This document shows, in pieces, positions 1 to 7,680 of a stretch of DNA of 64,000 nucleotides. Location: assembly GCF_018129405.1 (NCBI RefSeq), contig NZ_JAFCLP010000014.1:124001-188000 (forward strand). Direction: 5' to 3'. How positions within the stretch are numbered: position 1 is the stretch's first letter; the number at the start of each line of letters is the position of its first letter. The stretch is from Bradyrhizobium iriomotense. Its GTDB lineage: Bacteria > Pseudomonadota > Alphaproteobacteria > Rhizobiales > Xanthobacteraceae. Both the position numbers and the translations under genes were made by a program. A model generated the notes under the pieces. That model had not been told where the DNA came from. It worked only from the letters and a program-made list of their open reading frames with translations, and made no database searches.

Positions 1-396
1 AAGCTCCGCGGTCGCCACCAGCGTGCCGTCCGCCAGCGGCACGCGCGCGAAGGGGGCTTGTGCGCCGGACATGAACTCGCGCTGCACGCAGGAGGAATGG
101 AAGCCGAAGCGGCAATGCGGGCAGGTGTTGTCGGAGATGCAGAATGAGCCGACGACGAACTGCCCGGGCCGCACCGTCTTCACCTCGCTGCCGACCTCGA
201 CGACGACGCCGCAATATTCGTGGCCCATATGCGCGGGGCCGTCGGTCGGCTGCAGGCCGCGATAGGGCCACAAATCCGAGCCGCAGATGCAGGTCGCCGA
301 CAGCTTGATGATGGCGTCGGTGGGCTTGAGAAGCTTTGGGTCGTCGACCGCTTCGCAGCGAACGTCGCCGGGACCGTACATGAGCGTTGCCAGCAT
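1..396 (-). CDS. Zinc-dependent alcohol dehydrogenase, N-terminal part (gene leaves the window)
   Basis: This gene would encode an NAD(P)-dependent oxidoreductase of the medium-chain alcohol dehydrogenase family. The first 132 residues are visible and the frame is still open at the window edge. They show the GroES-like fold: a catalytic-zinc cysteine in CGSDLWPY near residue 38, the GHE motif near 58, and the structural-zinc cysteine cluster (CISDNTCPHC, then HSSC). The Rossmann domain lies outside the window, so the substrate cannot be judged. The start is the first ATG after a 141-base gap shared with the divergent LysR gene, which is the obvious candidate regulator. Confidence 0.85.
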   Translation of the reverse strand, partial: MLATLMYGPGDVRCEAVDDPKLLKPTDAIIKLSATCICGSDLWPYRGLQPTDGPAHMGHEYCGVVVEVGSEVKTVRPGQFVVGSFCISDNTCPHCRFGFHSSCVQREFMSGAQAPFARVPLADGTLVATAEL

Positions 397-537
397 GGTC
401 GTATCCTTTCGGGGTTTGAAAGCCGCGGTCGTCCGCAGCGTCCAGATAGCGCCCCGCGCGCAACCCGATTAGATGGAATAGTCCGCTTGCATTGATCGAC
501 CTCGGGCATAAATGGTGGGTTTCAGCGGCGGACAACC

Positions 538-1434
538 ATGGCCAGGCACGATTTCAACGATCTCTTGTGGTTTCTCACCGTCGCCAGGGAGCGCAGTTTC
601 ACCAAGGCGGCCGCCAAGCTCGGTATCGCGCAGTCGACGTTGAGCCACACCATCAAGCGTCTGGAAGACCAGATGGGTATCCGGCTCCTGACGCGCACGA
701 CTCGCAGCGTCGGTCTCACTGAAGCGGGCGAGCGCTTGCGGCTGTCGATGGCGCCGCGCATTGCCGAGATCGAGGCCGACATTGCCGACCTCATGGCATT
801 CCGCGACAAGCCCTCGGGGCGGATCCGGATGACGATTTCGGACCATGCGTTTCACAGCGTGGTGTGGCCGAAGTTGCAGCCGGTCCTGAAGGATTACCCG
901 GACATCAAGCTCGAGGTCAGCCTCGACAGTGGATTTCGCAACATCGTCGAGGAGGGATTCGACGCCGGCGTCCGCCTCGGCGAGAGCGTCGAGAAGGACA
1001 TGGTCGCGGTGCGGATCGGACCGGACTGGCGACTGGTGGCCGTGGGCTCACCCGGCTACTTCGCCGAGCACGGTGCGCCGACGCACCCCCACGAGCTCGT
1101 GCGGCACAATTGCATCAACCTGCGCATGGAACGGGCGGGCGGGCTCTATGCGTGGGAGTTCGCCAAGGCAGGCCAGGAGCTTCGCGTCCGCGTCGACGGA
1201 CAATTGACCTTCAACAATTCCTACGCCCAGGCTGACGCAGCCCTGAAGGGATACGGCATCGCCTATGTGCCGGAGAACATCGCACAGCAGCACATCGCAT
1301 CCGGTGACCTCGTACTGGTCCTTGACGATTGGTCGCCGACGTTCGACGGCTACCACATCTACTATCCGAGCCGCCGCCAGAACGCGCCCGCCTTCAAGGT
1401 CATCGTCGACGCGCTGCGCCATCGCGGCGAGTGA
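538..1434 (+). CDS. LysR-family transcriptional regulator
   Basis: The protein has 298 residues, the usual LysR length. Its N-terminal winged helix-turn-helix (about residues 5-65, with AAAKLGIAQSTLSHTIKRLE) is followed by a periplasmic-binding-protein-like effector domain. The effector part resembles the DmlR/AaeR-type subgroup with phrases such as GFDAGVRLGE and the YAQADAALKGYGIAYVPE region. It is transcribed divergently from the zinc alcohol dehydrogenase at the window start, the classic arrangement for a LysR protein and its target. The inducer is unknown. The ATG at 538 fits the conserved N-terminus (ARHDFNDLLWFLTV). Confidence 0.92.
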   Translation: MARHDFNDLLWFLTVARERSFTKAAAKLGIAQSTLSHTIKRLEDQMGIRLLTRTTRSVGLTEAGERLRLSMAPRIAEIEADIADLMAFRDKPSGRIRMTISDHAFHSVVWPKLQPVLKDYPDIKLEVSLDSGFRNIVEEGFDAGVRLGESVEKDMVAVRIGPDWRLVAVGSPGYFAEHGAPTHPHELVRHNCINLRMERAGGLYAWEFAKAGQELRVRVDGQLTFNNSYAQADAALKGYGIAYVPENIAQQHIASGDLVLVLDDWSPTFDGYHIYYPSRRQNAPAFKVIVDALRHRGE

Positions 1435-1461
1435 TGGTGGCGGCGAAGGCGGCCGACATGC

Positions 1462-1486
1462 AAAAAGGCCCCGCCGAAGCGAGGCC
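1462..1486 (-). terminator. Rho-independent terminator of the small exported-protein gene at 1511-1744
   Basis: Read on the minus strand, an 8-bp stem (GGCCTCGC with GCGGGGCC, one G-T wobble) closes a TTCG tetraloop and is followed by five T residues. It lies 25 bases after the stop codon of the minus-strand gene. This is a textbook intrinsic terminator. Confidence 0.9.
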
Positions 1487-1510
1487 TCCTTGTACGTGCG
1501 CTGGCTCGCA

Positions 1511-1744
1511 TCAATCGTCCCAATGATGATAACGACGGATCACGACGCCGCGGTCGTAGTCGCGGTCGCGATGGTACCAGCCACGATGCCAGCCGCGGTC
1601 ATGCTGGTAGATGCGCGCGCGGGGGCCATCATAATAGTCCCTGTCGCCGCCGACATAGACGCCGAAGCCGGCCGCGTTGGCGATGGTAGGGGTACCGATT
1701 GCAAGCGTCGCTAGCGCTGCAAGAGCGTAAGTCAGCTTCTTCAT
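1511..1744 (-). CDS. Small exported protein, Tyr/Asp/Arg/His-rich, function unknown
   Basis: The 77-residue product begins with a clear signal peptide (MKKLTYALAALATLAIGTP, likely cleaved after ANA near residue 24). The mature part is short and strongly biased to Tyr, Asp, Arg, His and Trp (for example HDRGWHRGWYHRDRDYDRG). The start at 1744 is chosen because AAGGAGG lies 5 bases upstream; the frame could extend further but without such a site. It is a single gene with its own terminator. A perfect FNR/FixK-type box lies about 220 bases upstream. I do not recognise the family; many Rhizobiales genomes carry similar small exported proteins without known function. Confidence 0.75.
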   Translation of the reverse strand: MKKLTYALAALATLAIGTPTIANAAGFGVYVGGDRDYYDGPRARIYQHDRGWHRGWYHRDRDYDRGVVIRRYHHWDD

Positions 1745-2161
1745 CTGTTCCTCCTTGGTCTGCATCGTCGCCTGGTCAACGGCTGCCGCCAGTACCTGTT
1801 GCAGGAACAGCAACGAAACTTTCTTGAATGGCTGTTCAGGTCGGTTGCATCCAAGCGCTTCATCGAAGCTCCTGACGGAACCGTGCCAGGCGACAGGACG
1901 CAGCCAACCATGCCCCTCGAAAAGCGGGTGCCATTGTACTTCAGCAACGTAAGGCTGAGATTCCCTTGATCTAGATCAATCAGAACGGGGGCCGTTCCGT
2001 TTCTCCTACACCTGAACACGGAATGGGCTCGATCTCGTCGCGAGCAGGGAGCGTCTGATACCAAGCATCAAGTTCACCCATCCGGCGCGTGCAACGGCTT
2101 TTCGACACCAATCGCTGAACCCAATACGTATTGCTCACACCCATTCATGGAGCGATGCCAT
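1745..2161. other. Gene-free stretch between two small divergent exported-protein genes
   Basis: This 417-base stretch shows no convincing coding frame. It contains the upstream regions of the minus-strand gene ending at 1511 and the plus-strand micro-gene at 2162, plus the 14-bp palindrome at 1966-1979. On the minus strand a TACAAT hexamer (1938 to 1933) could serve as a -10 element. Confidence 0.6.
1966..1979. promoter_or_regulatory. FNR/FixK-type box (perfect palindrome)
   Basis: The sequence TTGATCTAGATCAA matches the FNR/FixK consensus TTGAT-N4-ATCAA exactly and is a perfect 14-bp palindrome. In Bradyrhizobium such boxes bind FixK-type regulators that activate genes under low oxygen. 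A TACAAT hexamer on the minus strand is centred about 37 bases downstream, about 5 bases closer to the transcription start than the usual -41.5 geometry predicts. The target is probably the minus-strand gene at 1511-1744, but the plus-strand gene at 2162 is possible. Confidence 0.55.
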
Positions 2162-2299
2162 ATGCGACAGCATGCAACTTGCTTCACCTTGACTGTGGCC
2201 GGGCTGCTCTGCGCGCCCGGATGGGCGACAGCACAAACTGCGCCTGCAGCCCCCACGTTGGGCGCAACTTCGCGCGCGCCAGGGGAGAATTGCTTTTAG
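2162..2299 (+). CDS. Putative 45-residue exported peptide
   Basis: A short frame encodes a signal-peptide-like N-terminus (MRQHATCFTLTVAGLLCAPG, then WATAQ as a plausible cleavage site) followed by about 20 residues rich in Ala, Pro and Thr, ending GENCF. The stop is TAG. The same frame continues open for 25 more codons to a TGA at 2376-2378, directly before the next gene, so this may be a longer gene broken by one amber codon. The next exported protein starts at 2379, which suggests a small operon. Function unknown. Confidence 0.45.
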   Translation: MRQHATCFTLTVAGLLCAPGWATAQTAPAAPTLGATSRAPGENCF

Positions 2300-2378
2300 A
2301 CCGGTGCGGACGAACGCGTGACCTTCCGCGAGCAAATTTCGAAAAGGCTTAGCCGAACTCCCAACAGGAGACGCTGAC

Positions 2379-3047
2379 ATGACGAGAGGCCTAAGACTGG
2401 TTCAGATCGCGGGGGTGCTCGCAGCAACCATAGCGCTGGGCGCGGAAGCAGCTGTTGCGCAAACCGCTCCGCCGGCGCCATCGATGAAAACAATCGGCAC
2501 GCCCACGGCCGCAGCCAAGCCAGACATCGTGCCCTCCCTGTTCGTGTTGAATTCCCGCGGCGCGACGCTGCAAGGCGATACCCTGACGCTGACCGGCGTG
2601 ACACCGAGCGCCATCATATTTGCCGATCGGCCGGTCAGGGCGGCAGGCCACCAGCCGACCGCTGACGTCATCGCGGAATGGGGATCGGGTGACGACAGCT
2701 TTGCCAAGAATCCTCCGAACGCGACCGTATCGGTGCTTGGCAAGGAGGGTTCCGTGAAAGACGCCGTCGTCGTGCTGAAGAATCCGAAGCTCGAGGGCGA
2801 CAAGCTGACCTTCAATGTTCAGATCCTCGAAGGTGATCTCGCCGGCGCGGATGGCGGGGCTGCCCTCTTCATCGACATCATCGGCCGCCCGTTCACGCCG
2901 CTGTCGTTTGCGGGCGTAGCGCGTCGCTCCGCGTTTCGCGGTGCGATGTATGCCGGCGCCGTGGGAGCGGCGGCATACGCAGCGCCCTATGCGTACGGCT
3001 ACGGCCGCCCCGCCTGCGGCTATTACCCTTATCCACCTTGCTATTGA
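2379..3047 (+). CDS. Exported protein of unknown function with Gly/Ala/Tyr/Cys-rich C-terminal module
   Basis: The 222-residue product has a signal peptide (cleavage likely after AVAQ near residue 28), a globular middle of about 150 residues (GDTLTLTGVTPSAIIFADRP, GSVKDAVVVLKNPKLEGD), and an Ala/Gly/Tyr-rich tail ending ACGYYPYPPCY. The tail is nearly identical to that of the 96-residue protein at 9293-9583, although the rest is unrelated. AGGAG lies 9 bases before the ATG. It lies between a putative exported peptide and the DUF1254 pair on the same strand. The tail might anchor or oligomerise the protein; that is inference. Confidence 0.8.
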   Translation: MTRGLRLVQIAGVLAATIALGAEAAVAQTAPPAPSMKTIGTPTAAAKPDIVPSLFVLNSRGATLQGDTLTLTGVTPSAIIFADRPVRAAGHQPTADVIAEWGSGDDSFAKNPPNATVSVLGKEGSVKDAVVVLKNPKLEGDKLTFNVQILEGDLAGADGGAALFIDIIGRPFTPLSFAGVARRSAFRGAMYAGAVGAAAYAAPYAYGYGRPACGYYPYPPCY

Positions 3048-3130
3048 GGCGAGTGAGAGGGCGACGCGCGGGCCCTGTCAATGAAAAGCGACAACAGTTT
3101 TCGATATCGAATCCCAAGGAAGTCCATCCC

Positions 3131-4567
3131 ATGAGCATCACCCGTCGCAACGTCATGATTGGCAGCATGAGCCTGCTCGCCGGCACCTCGATGAGCGCAC
3201 CAACTCGCGCCGAGCTTGGTGAACTTCTCGGCATCGGCGAGGGACTTGAGGATTTCGCGCTCGCCACTGATGCCTACATCTACGGCTATCCGCTGGTAAC
3301 GATGGAGATGACGCGCAGGGTCATCACCAACGTCGCGGCACCGGAGGGGACAAAGGCGCCGATGGGGCAGATCATCAAGCTGCGCCAGTATCCGAATGCG
3401 TCCTTCCGGGACGTGACTGCGCCGAATGCGGACACGCTTTACACCACCGCCTTCTTCGACGTCGGCAAGGAGCCGTGGGTGCTCAGCCTCCCCGACATGA
3501 AAGGCCGCTATGCACTCTTTCCGATGCTGGACGGCTGGACCACGGTATTCCAGGTGCCTGGCAAGCGAACCACCGGCACCGCCGCGCAGACCTACGCCAT
3601 CACCGGACCCGGCTGGAAAGGCACGCTGCCGGCCGGTGTCAAGGAGTACAAGTCGCCCACCAGCATCGTGTGGCTGCTCGGCCGCATCTACTGCACCGGT
3701 ACGCCGGAGGACTACGCCGAAGTGCACAAGTTGCAGGACGAAGTCAAACTCGTGCCGCTGAGTGCCTACGGCAAGCCCTACACGCCGCCGCCGGGCACGG
3801 TCGATCCGTCCCAAGACATGAAGACGGCAGTGCGCGAACAGGTCAACCGCATGGACGCGACGGCCTATTTCACACTGCTTTGCAAGCTGATGAAGGACAA
3901 CCCGCCGGCGGCTGCGGATGCGCCTCAGCTCGCCAGGTTCGCCAGGATCGGCATCGTGCCGGGACAGGATTTCGATGCAAGCAAGCTCAAGGCGGATTTC
4001 GTCAAGCGCGTCCCGGAAATCGCCGTTGACCGGATCATGCTCCAGTTCAAGATCAACAAGGAGGTGAAGGATGAGAATGGCTGGGGATTCACGACCAAGA
4101 CGGGCATCTACGGCACCGACTATCTGATGCGGGCGCTGGTCACTGCCATCGGGCTCGGCGCAAACCGGCCGCAGGATGCCGTCTATCCGACTTCATTGAA
4201 GGATGCGGAGGGCCGAAAGTACAACGGCGCGAACAAATACGTCATGCGCTTCCCCAGGGGACAGTTGCCGCCGGCGCAGGGTTTCTGGTCGGTGACGATG
4301 TATGACGCCGACTATTTCTTCGTCAACAACCCGATCAACCGCTACTCGATCAGCGCGCGGCAGAATCTGAAATCCAACCCTGACGGCTCGACCGACCTCT
4401 ACATCCAGAAAGACTCGCCGGGGAAGGACAAGGAATCGAACTGGCTGCCGGCACCGGCAGGCGACTTTGTGCTGATGATGCGGCTGTACTGGCCGAGCGA
4501 GAAGAATCCCTCGATTATCAACGGATCATGGAAGATTCCGCCGGTGAAAAAGGACGGGGTCGCGTGA
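3131..4567 (+). CDS. DUF1254/DUF1214 domain exported protein (copy 1)
   Basis: The 478-residue product has an N-terminal DUF1254 domain (AYIYGYPLVTMEMTRR near residue 47, NADTLYTTAFFDV) and a C-terminal DUF1214 domain (GFWSVTMYDADYFFVNNPIN, then SNWLPAPAGDFVLMMRLYWP). A Tat-like signal (ITRRNVMIGSMSLLAG) opens the protein, so it is probably exported folded. The start at 3131 follows AAGGAAG at good spacing; the frame reaches further upstream without an equal site. The family occurs widely in bacteria and its reaction is not established. It is followed after 95 bases by a paralogue. Confidence 0.88.
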   Translation: MSITRRNVMIGSMSLLAGTSMSAPTRAELGELLGIGEGLEDFALATDAYIYGYPLVTMEMTRRVITNVAAPEGTKAPMGQIIKLRQYPNASFRDVTAPNADTLYTTAFFDVGKEPWVLSLPDMKGRYALFPMLDGWTTVFQVPGKRTTGTAAQTYAITGPGWKGTLPAGVKEYKSPTSIVWLLGRIYCTGTPEDYAEVHKLQDEVKLVPLSAYGKPYTPPPGTVDPSQDMKTAVREQVNRMDATAYFTLLCKLMKDNPPAAADAPQLARFARIGIVPGQDFDASKLKADFVKRVPEIAVDRIMLQFKINKEVKDENGWGFTTKTGIYGTDYLMRALVTAIGLGANRPQDAVYPTSLKDAEGRKYNGANKYVMRFPRGQLPPAQGFWSVTMYDADYFFVNNPINRYSISARQNLKSNPDGSTDLYIQKDSPGKDKESNWLPAPAGDFVLMMRLYWPSEKNPSIINGSWKIPPVKKDGVA

Positions 4568-4662
4568 ACCTCACCACGCTTGCGTTGGGGGATGAAAGCC
4601 CCCGGCGCGCCGCGATGGCCACAGCGGCGGCCCGTGAAGCAACTAGAAGAGGAGACGTTCAA

Positions 4663-6102
4663 ATGCTGACGAAGCGCGATCTTCTTCGTTCCGCCGCCCT
4701 CGCCGCGATCACCGCCTCAACGGCAAAATCCGTCCCAGTACATGCGCAGACAAGCACCGATCGTCCGGGCTTCTTCAAGGCAAACGACATTGCCGAAGCC
4801 GGCTTCATCTACGGCCTGCCGATCGTGATGAACTACGCCGTCATGTACGCGTACGCCGTCGATCGCAATTCCGGGCAATTCAAGGCGCCATTCAATCAGA
4901 TCAAGAACGAGCCCAACGTATTCACCTACAAAGACACTGCCATTGTCACGCCGAACAGCGATACGCCCTATTCGTTCGTGTGGATGGACCTCCGGGCGGA
5001 GCCGGTCGTCCTGTCCGTTCCGGCAGTAGACCCCAAGCGCTACTATTCGGTCATGCTCTGCGACGGCAATACCTACAACTACGGCTATATCGGCAGCCGT
5101 GCCACGGGAAGTGAACCGGGCGACTACATGGTGGTGGGGCCGGACTGGAAGGGCGCGACCCCACCCGGGATCAAGAAGGTGTTCCGGTCAAGCACACAGT
5201 TTTCAGTGGCTGGCTATCGCACCCAGCTTTTCAACCCGGATGATCTCGACAACGTCAAGAAGGTGCAGGACGGATACAAGGTACAGACGCTTTCCGCCTA
5301 TCTGAAACAACCGATCACGACTGCCGCGGCGACCGTCGACTTCCCAAAGATCGACAAGGAGCTCGTGAAAACGAACTTCTTCGAATACCTCGACTTCGCG
5401 CTGCAGTTCGCGCCCGCCCAGGAGAACGAGAAGGAGATACGCGCAAAGCTTGCCGCCATCGGCGTCGGGCCGGGCAAGACCTTCAACTTCAAGGACCTGC
5501 CGCTGGAACAAAAGCTCGAAGTCGGTCTCGGCATGAAGGAAGGTGAGCGCAAGATCGATGAGGCCGTCGCGACGGTCGGCAAGGATGTCAACGGCTGGCG
5601 GATCAGTTCGTTGCCGGGCGATAGCGCGCACTACAATGGCGACTGGCTGAAGCGCGCCGTCGCCGCCAAGGCCGGTATCTACGGCAATGATGCCGTGGAG
5701 GCGGTATATCCGCTCACGCGCAGCGACAGCGATGGCCAGACTCTCGATGGCAGCAAGCACAATTACACGCTGACCTTTGCACCGGGTCAGCAGCCGCCGG
5801 TGAATGCCTTCTGGTCCATCACAATGTACGACGGCAAGACGCAGTTGCTCATCGAGAATCCGATCAACCGGTATCTGATCAATTCACCGATGCTGCCGGC
5901 CATGAAGACGAATCCGGACGGGTCGTTGACGCTGTACATCCAGAACAAATCTCCAGGCGTCGACAAGGAAGCCAATTGGCTGCCGGCCCCGAACGGCCCG
6001 ATCTATCTGGTGATGCGGCTCTACTGGCCAAAGACAGAACCACCCTCGGTCCTGCCCGCGGGCGAAGGCACCTGGCAGCCGCCCAGAATAAAGAGGGTTT
6101 GA
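4663..6102 (+). CDS. DUF1254/DUF1214 domain exported protein (copy 2)
   Basis: This 479-residue protein is a paralogue of the gene just upstream: DUF1254 in the first half (AGFIYGLPIVMNYAVMYAYA, TPNSDTPYSFVWMDLRAEP) and DUF1214 at the end (AFWSITMYDGKTQLLIENPI, EANWLPAPNGPIYLVMRLYW). The N-terminus is a signal with a Tat-like start (TKRDLLRSAALAAIT) and an AQ cleavage site near residue 29. The start at 4663 follows GAAGAGGAGA; the reading frame overlaps the previous gene if extended, which is unlikely to be used. The divergence between the copies looks high, so the duplication is old or they were paired by selection. Biochemical role unknown. Confidence 0.88.
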   Translation: MLTKRDLLRSAALAAITASTAKSVPVHAQTSTDRPGFFKANDIAEAGFIYGLPIVMNYAVMYAYAVDRNSGQFKAPFNQIKNEPNVFTYKDTAIVTPNSDTPYSFVWMDLRAEPVVLSVPAVDPKRYYSVMLCDGNTYNYGYIGSRATGSEPGDYMVVGPDWKGATPPGIKKVFRSSTQFSVAGYRTQLFNPDDLDNVKKVQDGYKVQTLSAYLKQPITTAAATVDFPKIDKELVKTNFFEYLDFALQFAPAQENEKEIRAKLAAIGVGPGKTFNFKDLPLEQKLEVGLGMKEGERKIDEAVATVGKDVNGWRISSLPGDSAHYNGDWLKRAVAAKAGIYGNDAVEAVYPLTRSDSDGQTLDGSKHNYTLTFAPGQQPPVNAFWSITMYDGKTQLLIENPINRYLINSPMLPAMKTNPDGSLTLYIQNKSPGVDKEANWLPAPNGPIYLVMRLYWPKTEPPSVLPAGEGTWQPPRIKRV

Positions 6103-6130
6103 TAGAGGTGCAAATAGCTGCCGGCTTATG

Positions 6131-6158
6131 GGTCCCGCCGCTGGTGTGCGGCGGGACC
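6131..6158 (+). terminator. Terminator-like hairpin after the DUF1254 pair
   Basis: A perfect 11-bp stem (GGTCCCGCCGC with GCGGCGGGACC) with a 6-base loop lies 28 bases after the stop codon of the second DUF1254 gene. No T tract follows, so termination may be weak or the hairpin may protect the 3' end. Confidence 0.5.
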
Positions 6159-6258
6159 GGCGTGACACCGATGCAAGTCAGTCCGTCGATCAATGGCCGC
6201 GACGAGGTGAATGGAGATTACCTAGGGCGCCTTTAGGTGCTTATCATCCTGACGCTCT

Positions 6259-6319
6259 ACCCATCATTACTTCTGAGCGTGTCGAGGCGCGATGAGTTTT
6301 GCTTCGCTCTACCCGTCCT
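6259..6319. repeat. Degenerate copy of a palindromic interspersed repeat
   Basis: About 60 bases align base for base with 9200-9259 at most positions (shared blocks include ACCCATCATT, GAGCGTGTCGA and TCGCTCTACCC). It is a diverged, partly truncated copy of the palindromic element described at 9176-9259, sitting at the 3' end of the acetyltransferase gene. Confidence 0.7.
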
Positions 6320-6333
6320 GCGAGGATGCGCCG

Positions 6334-6831
6334 TTACTGTCGAATACGATAGATCACGACGTCCTCGCCATGATGCGTCGTGCTCTTCTCGAGGATGTAG
6401 TTCGCCTTCTCCAGCACGCGGCGGGACGCGCCGTGTCCGACGAAGACGAGGCCGATGAGGGACGGCAGCTGGAGCTGCGTCAGCCCGATGTCCGTCAGCG
6501 CGATCGCAATCTCGCTCGCAAGTCCCTGGCCCCAGAGGTCGCGCTTGAAGGTGTAGGCGATCTCGATCTCGTCGATGTCGTCGACGAGGATGTGCCGGAT
6601 GCCCGCCCGTCCGGCGAATGTGCCGTCTTTCGTTCGCAGCGCCCAGAGGCCAAAACCGTGCCGGTCCCAATGGGCCATGTTGACGTCGAGATAGGTCTTC
6701 GTTGCCTCCGCCGAGCGCAGCCCGCCGAGATAACGCGACACTTCGGCATCGAGATGCAGCGCGACCAGGTCTGCGAGATGACTTTCGTTCAGCCTTTCGG
6801 CGATCAATCTGCTTGTGCTGAAGTGGTCCAT
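6334..6831 (-). CDS. GNAT-family N-acetyltransferase (RimJ/RimL-like)
   Basis: The 165-residue product shows the Acetyltransf_3 layout: an N-terminal TSRLIAERL strand, a SRYLGG motif, the central DEIEIAYTFKRDLWGQGLAS segment that contains the acetyl-CoA-binding turn, and a C-terminal SRRVLEKANYI helix typical of proteins that acetylate ribosomal-protein N-termini or small molecules. The acceptor cannot be told from sequence. It is transcribed on the minus strand, downstream of and 41 bases away from a TetR gene on the same strand, so the two may form one transcript. Confidence 0.85.
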   Translation of the reverse strand: MDHFSTSRLIAERLNESHLADLVALHLDAEVSRYLGGLRSAEATKTYLDVNMAHWDRHGFGLWALRTKDGTFAGRAGIRHILVDDIDEIEIAYTFKRDLWGQGLASEIAIALTDIGLTQLQLPSLIGLVFVGHGASRRVLEKANYILEKSTTHHGEDVVIYRIRQ

Positions 6832-6872
6832 GAAAATAGATCGCCGCTCTGCGTTGATCGCGTTGTCGCCGA

Positions 6873-7559
6873 TTATCTCTTCCGGTTCGTGTTCAAAGCC
6901 GCGTTCCTGCTGCTGGTGACGCGGCGCACGTGCGCTGACACCTCTTTCGGCGGCTTCAGGAAACGCGATAGCAGGGTTCGAAGATGGTTGACGCTATGCT
7001 CGATGTCCAACGTCGGCGAGCGGATCGGCATCGCACGCATGCCGTCGATGATTGCGAGCAGAATGTTGGCGGTGGCAGTCGGGTCCAGCCCCGGATCGAT
7101 CTGCCCTTCGCGTTGCGCCTTGCCGATAAAATCGACCAGCAGATTTCGCAGTTCGCTGCCGTGCTTCTCGACAATCTTTGCGAAGTGGGGGTTTCGGGCG
7201 GCCTCCGCCAATGCATCGAGGCTGAGGACCTGGGCTGTGCGATGGCGCAGGCTGCCTTGCTCGAGATATTGGATCAGGGCCTCGATGAAGTCCGGCGCCG
7301 CCGATATCTTGCCGAGCTCCGCCGCCGCACGCGTGAGGCCGATATCGACCATGGCCTCGACGATCGCCTCCTTGCTCGGAAAGTAGTGATACAGATGCCC
7401 CGGGCTGATCTTCGCCGCGGCGCAGATGTCCGTCGTGCTCGCCCCGTGAAAACCGTTCTTGATGAAGCAACGAAACGCCGCGTCGAGGATGTCCCGGCGC
7501 TTCTGTTCGTGTTTGACGGGGTCCACTTTGCGCACGATCGGCGTCTCCAATTCTGACAC
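6873..7559 (-). CDS. TetR-family regulator, probably autoregulatory and controlling the divergent lipoprotein operon
   Basis: This is a TetR protein of about 228 residues. The N-terminal helix-turn-helix is clear (RRDILDAAFRCFIKNGFHGA, then TTDICAAAKISPGHLYHYF), followed by a C-terminal ligand-binding domain of the AcrR-like kind. A GTG start at 7559 is preferred; the frame opens at a TTG (7592) that would place the ribosome site inside an operator palindrome. Two near-identical palindromes at 7594-7613 and 7638-7663 lie between it and the divergent operon at 7681. The paralogous palindromes overlapping a promoter strongly suggest direct repression of both sides. The ligand is unknown. Confidence 0.88.
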   Translation of the reverse strand: MSELETPIVRKVDPVKHEQKRRDILDAAFRCFIKNGFHGASTTDICAAAKISPGHLYHYFPSKEAIVEAMVDIGLTRAAAELGKISAAPDFIEALIQYLEQGSLRHRTAQVLSLDALAEAARNPHFAKIVEKHGSELRNLLVDFIGKAQREGQIDPGLDPTATANILLAIIDGMRAMPIRSPTLDIEHSVNHLRTLLSRFLKPPKEVSAHVRRVTSSRNAALNTNRKR

Positions 7560-7593
7560 TGGCTTACCACAATTTGACCGCAGCGACGTCAAA

Positions 7594-7613
7594 AATAGAG
7601 AGGTAACTCTATT
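7594..7613. promoter_or_regulatory. Palindromic operator 1 (probable TetR site)
   Basis: AATAGAG and CTCTATT form perfect 7-base arms around AGGTAA. The core TAGAGAGGTAACTCTA differs at only two positions from that of operator 2, 47 bases away. It lies just upstream of the -35-like TTGACA at 7618-7623. Confidence 0.65.
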
Positions 7614-7617
7614 ATTC

Positions 7618-7645
7618 TTGACAAGCCGTTCGGATCAATTATTAG
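7618..7645 (+). promoter_or_regulatory. Candidate promoter of the lipoprotein operon
   Basis: A consensus TTGACA (7618-7623) is followed after 16 bases by TATTAG (7640-7645), which lies inside operator 2. A repressor bound there would block RNA polymerase. The -10 match is imperfect. Confidence 0.5.
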
Positions 7646-7663
7646 AGAGATAAGTCTAATAAT
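7638..7663. promoter_or_regulatory. Palindromic operator 2 (probable TetR site)
   Basis: ATTATTAGA and TCTAATAAT form perfect 9-base arms around 8 bases. Its core TAGAGAGATAAGTCTA is a near copy of operator 1. It overlaps the probable -10 region of the plus-strand operon. Confidence 0.7.
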
Positions 7664-7680
7664 CGTTGCGAGTTCCTGTG

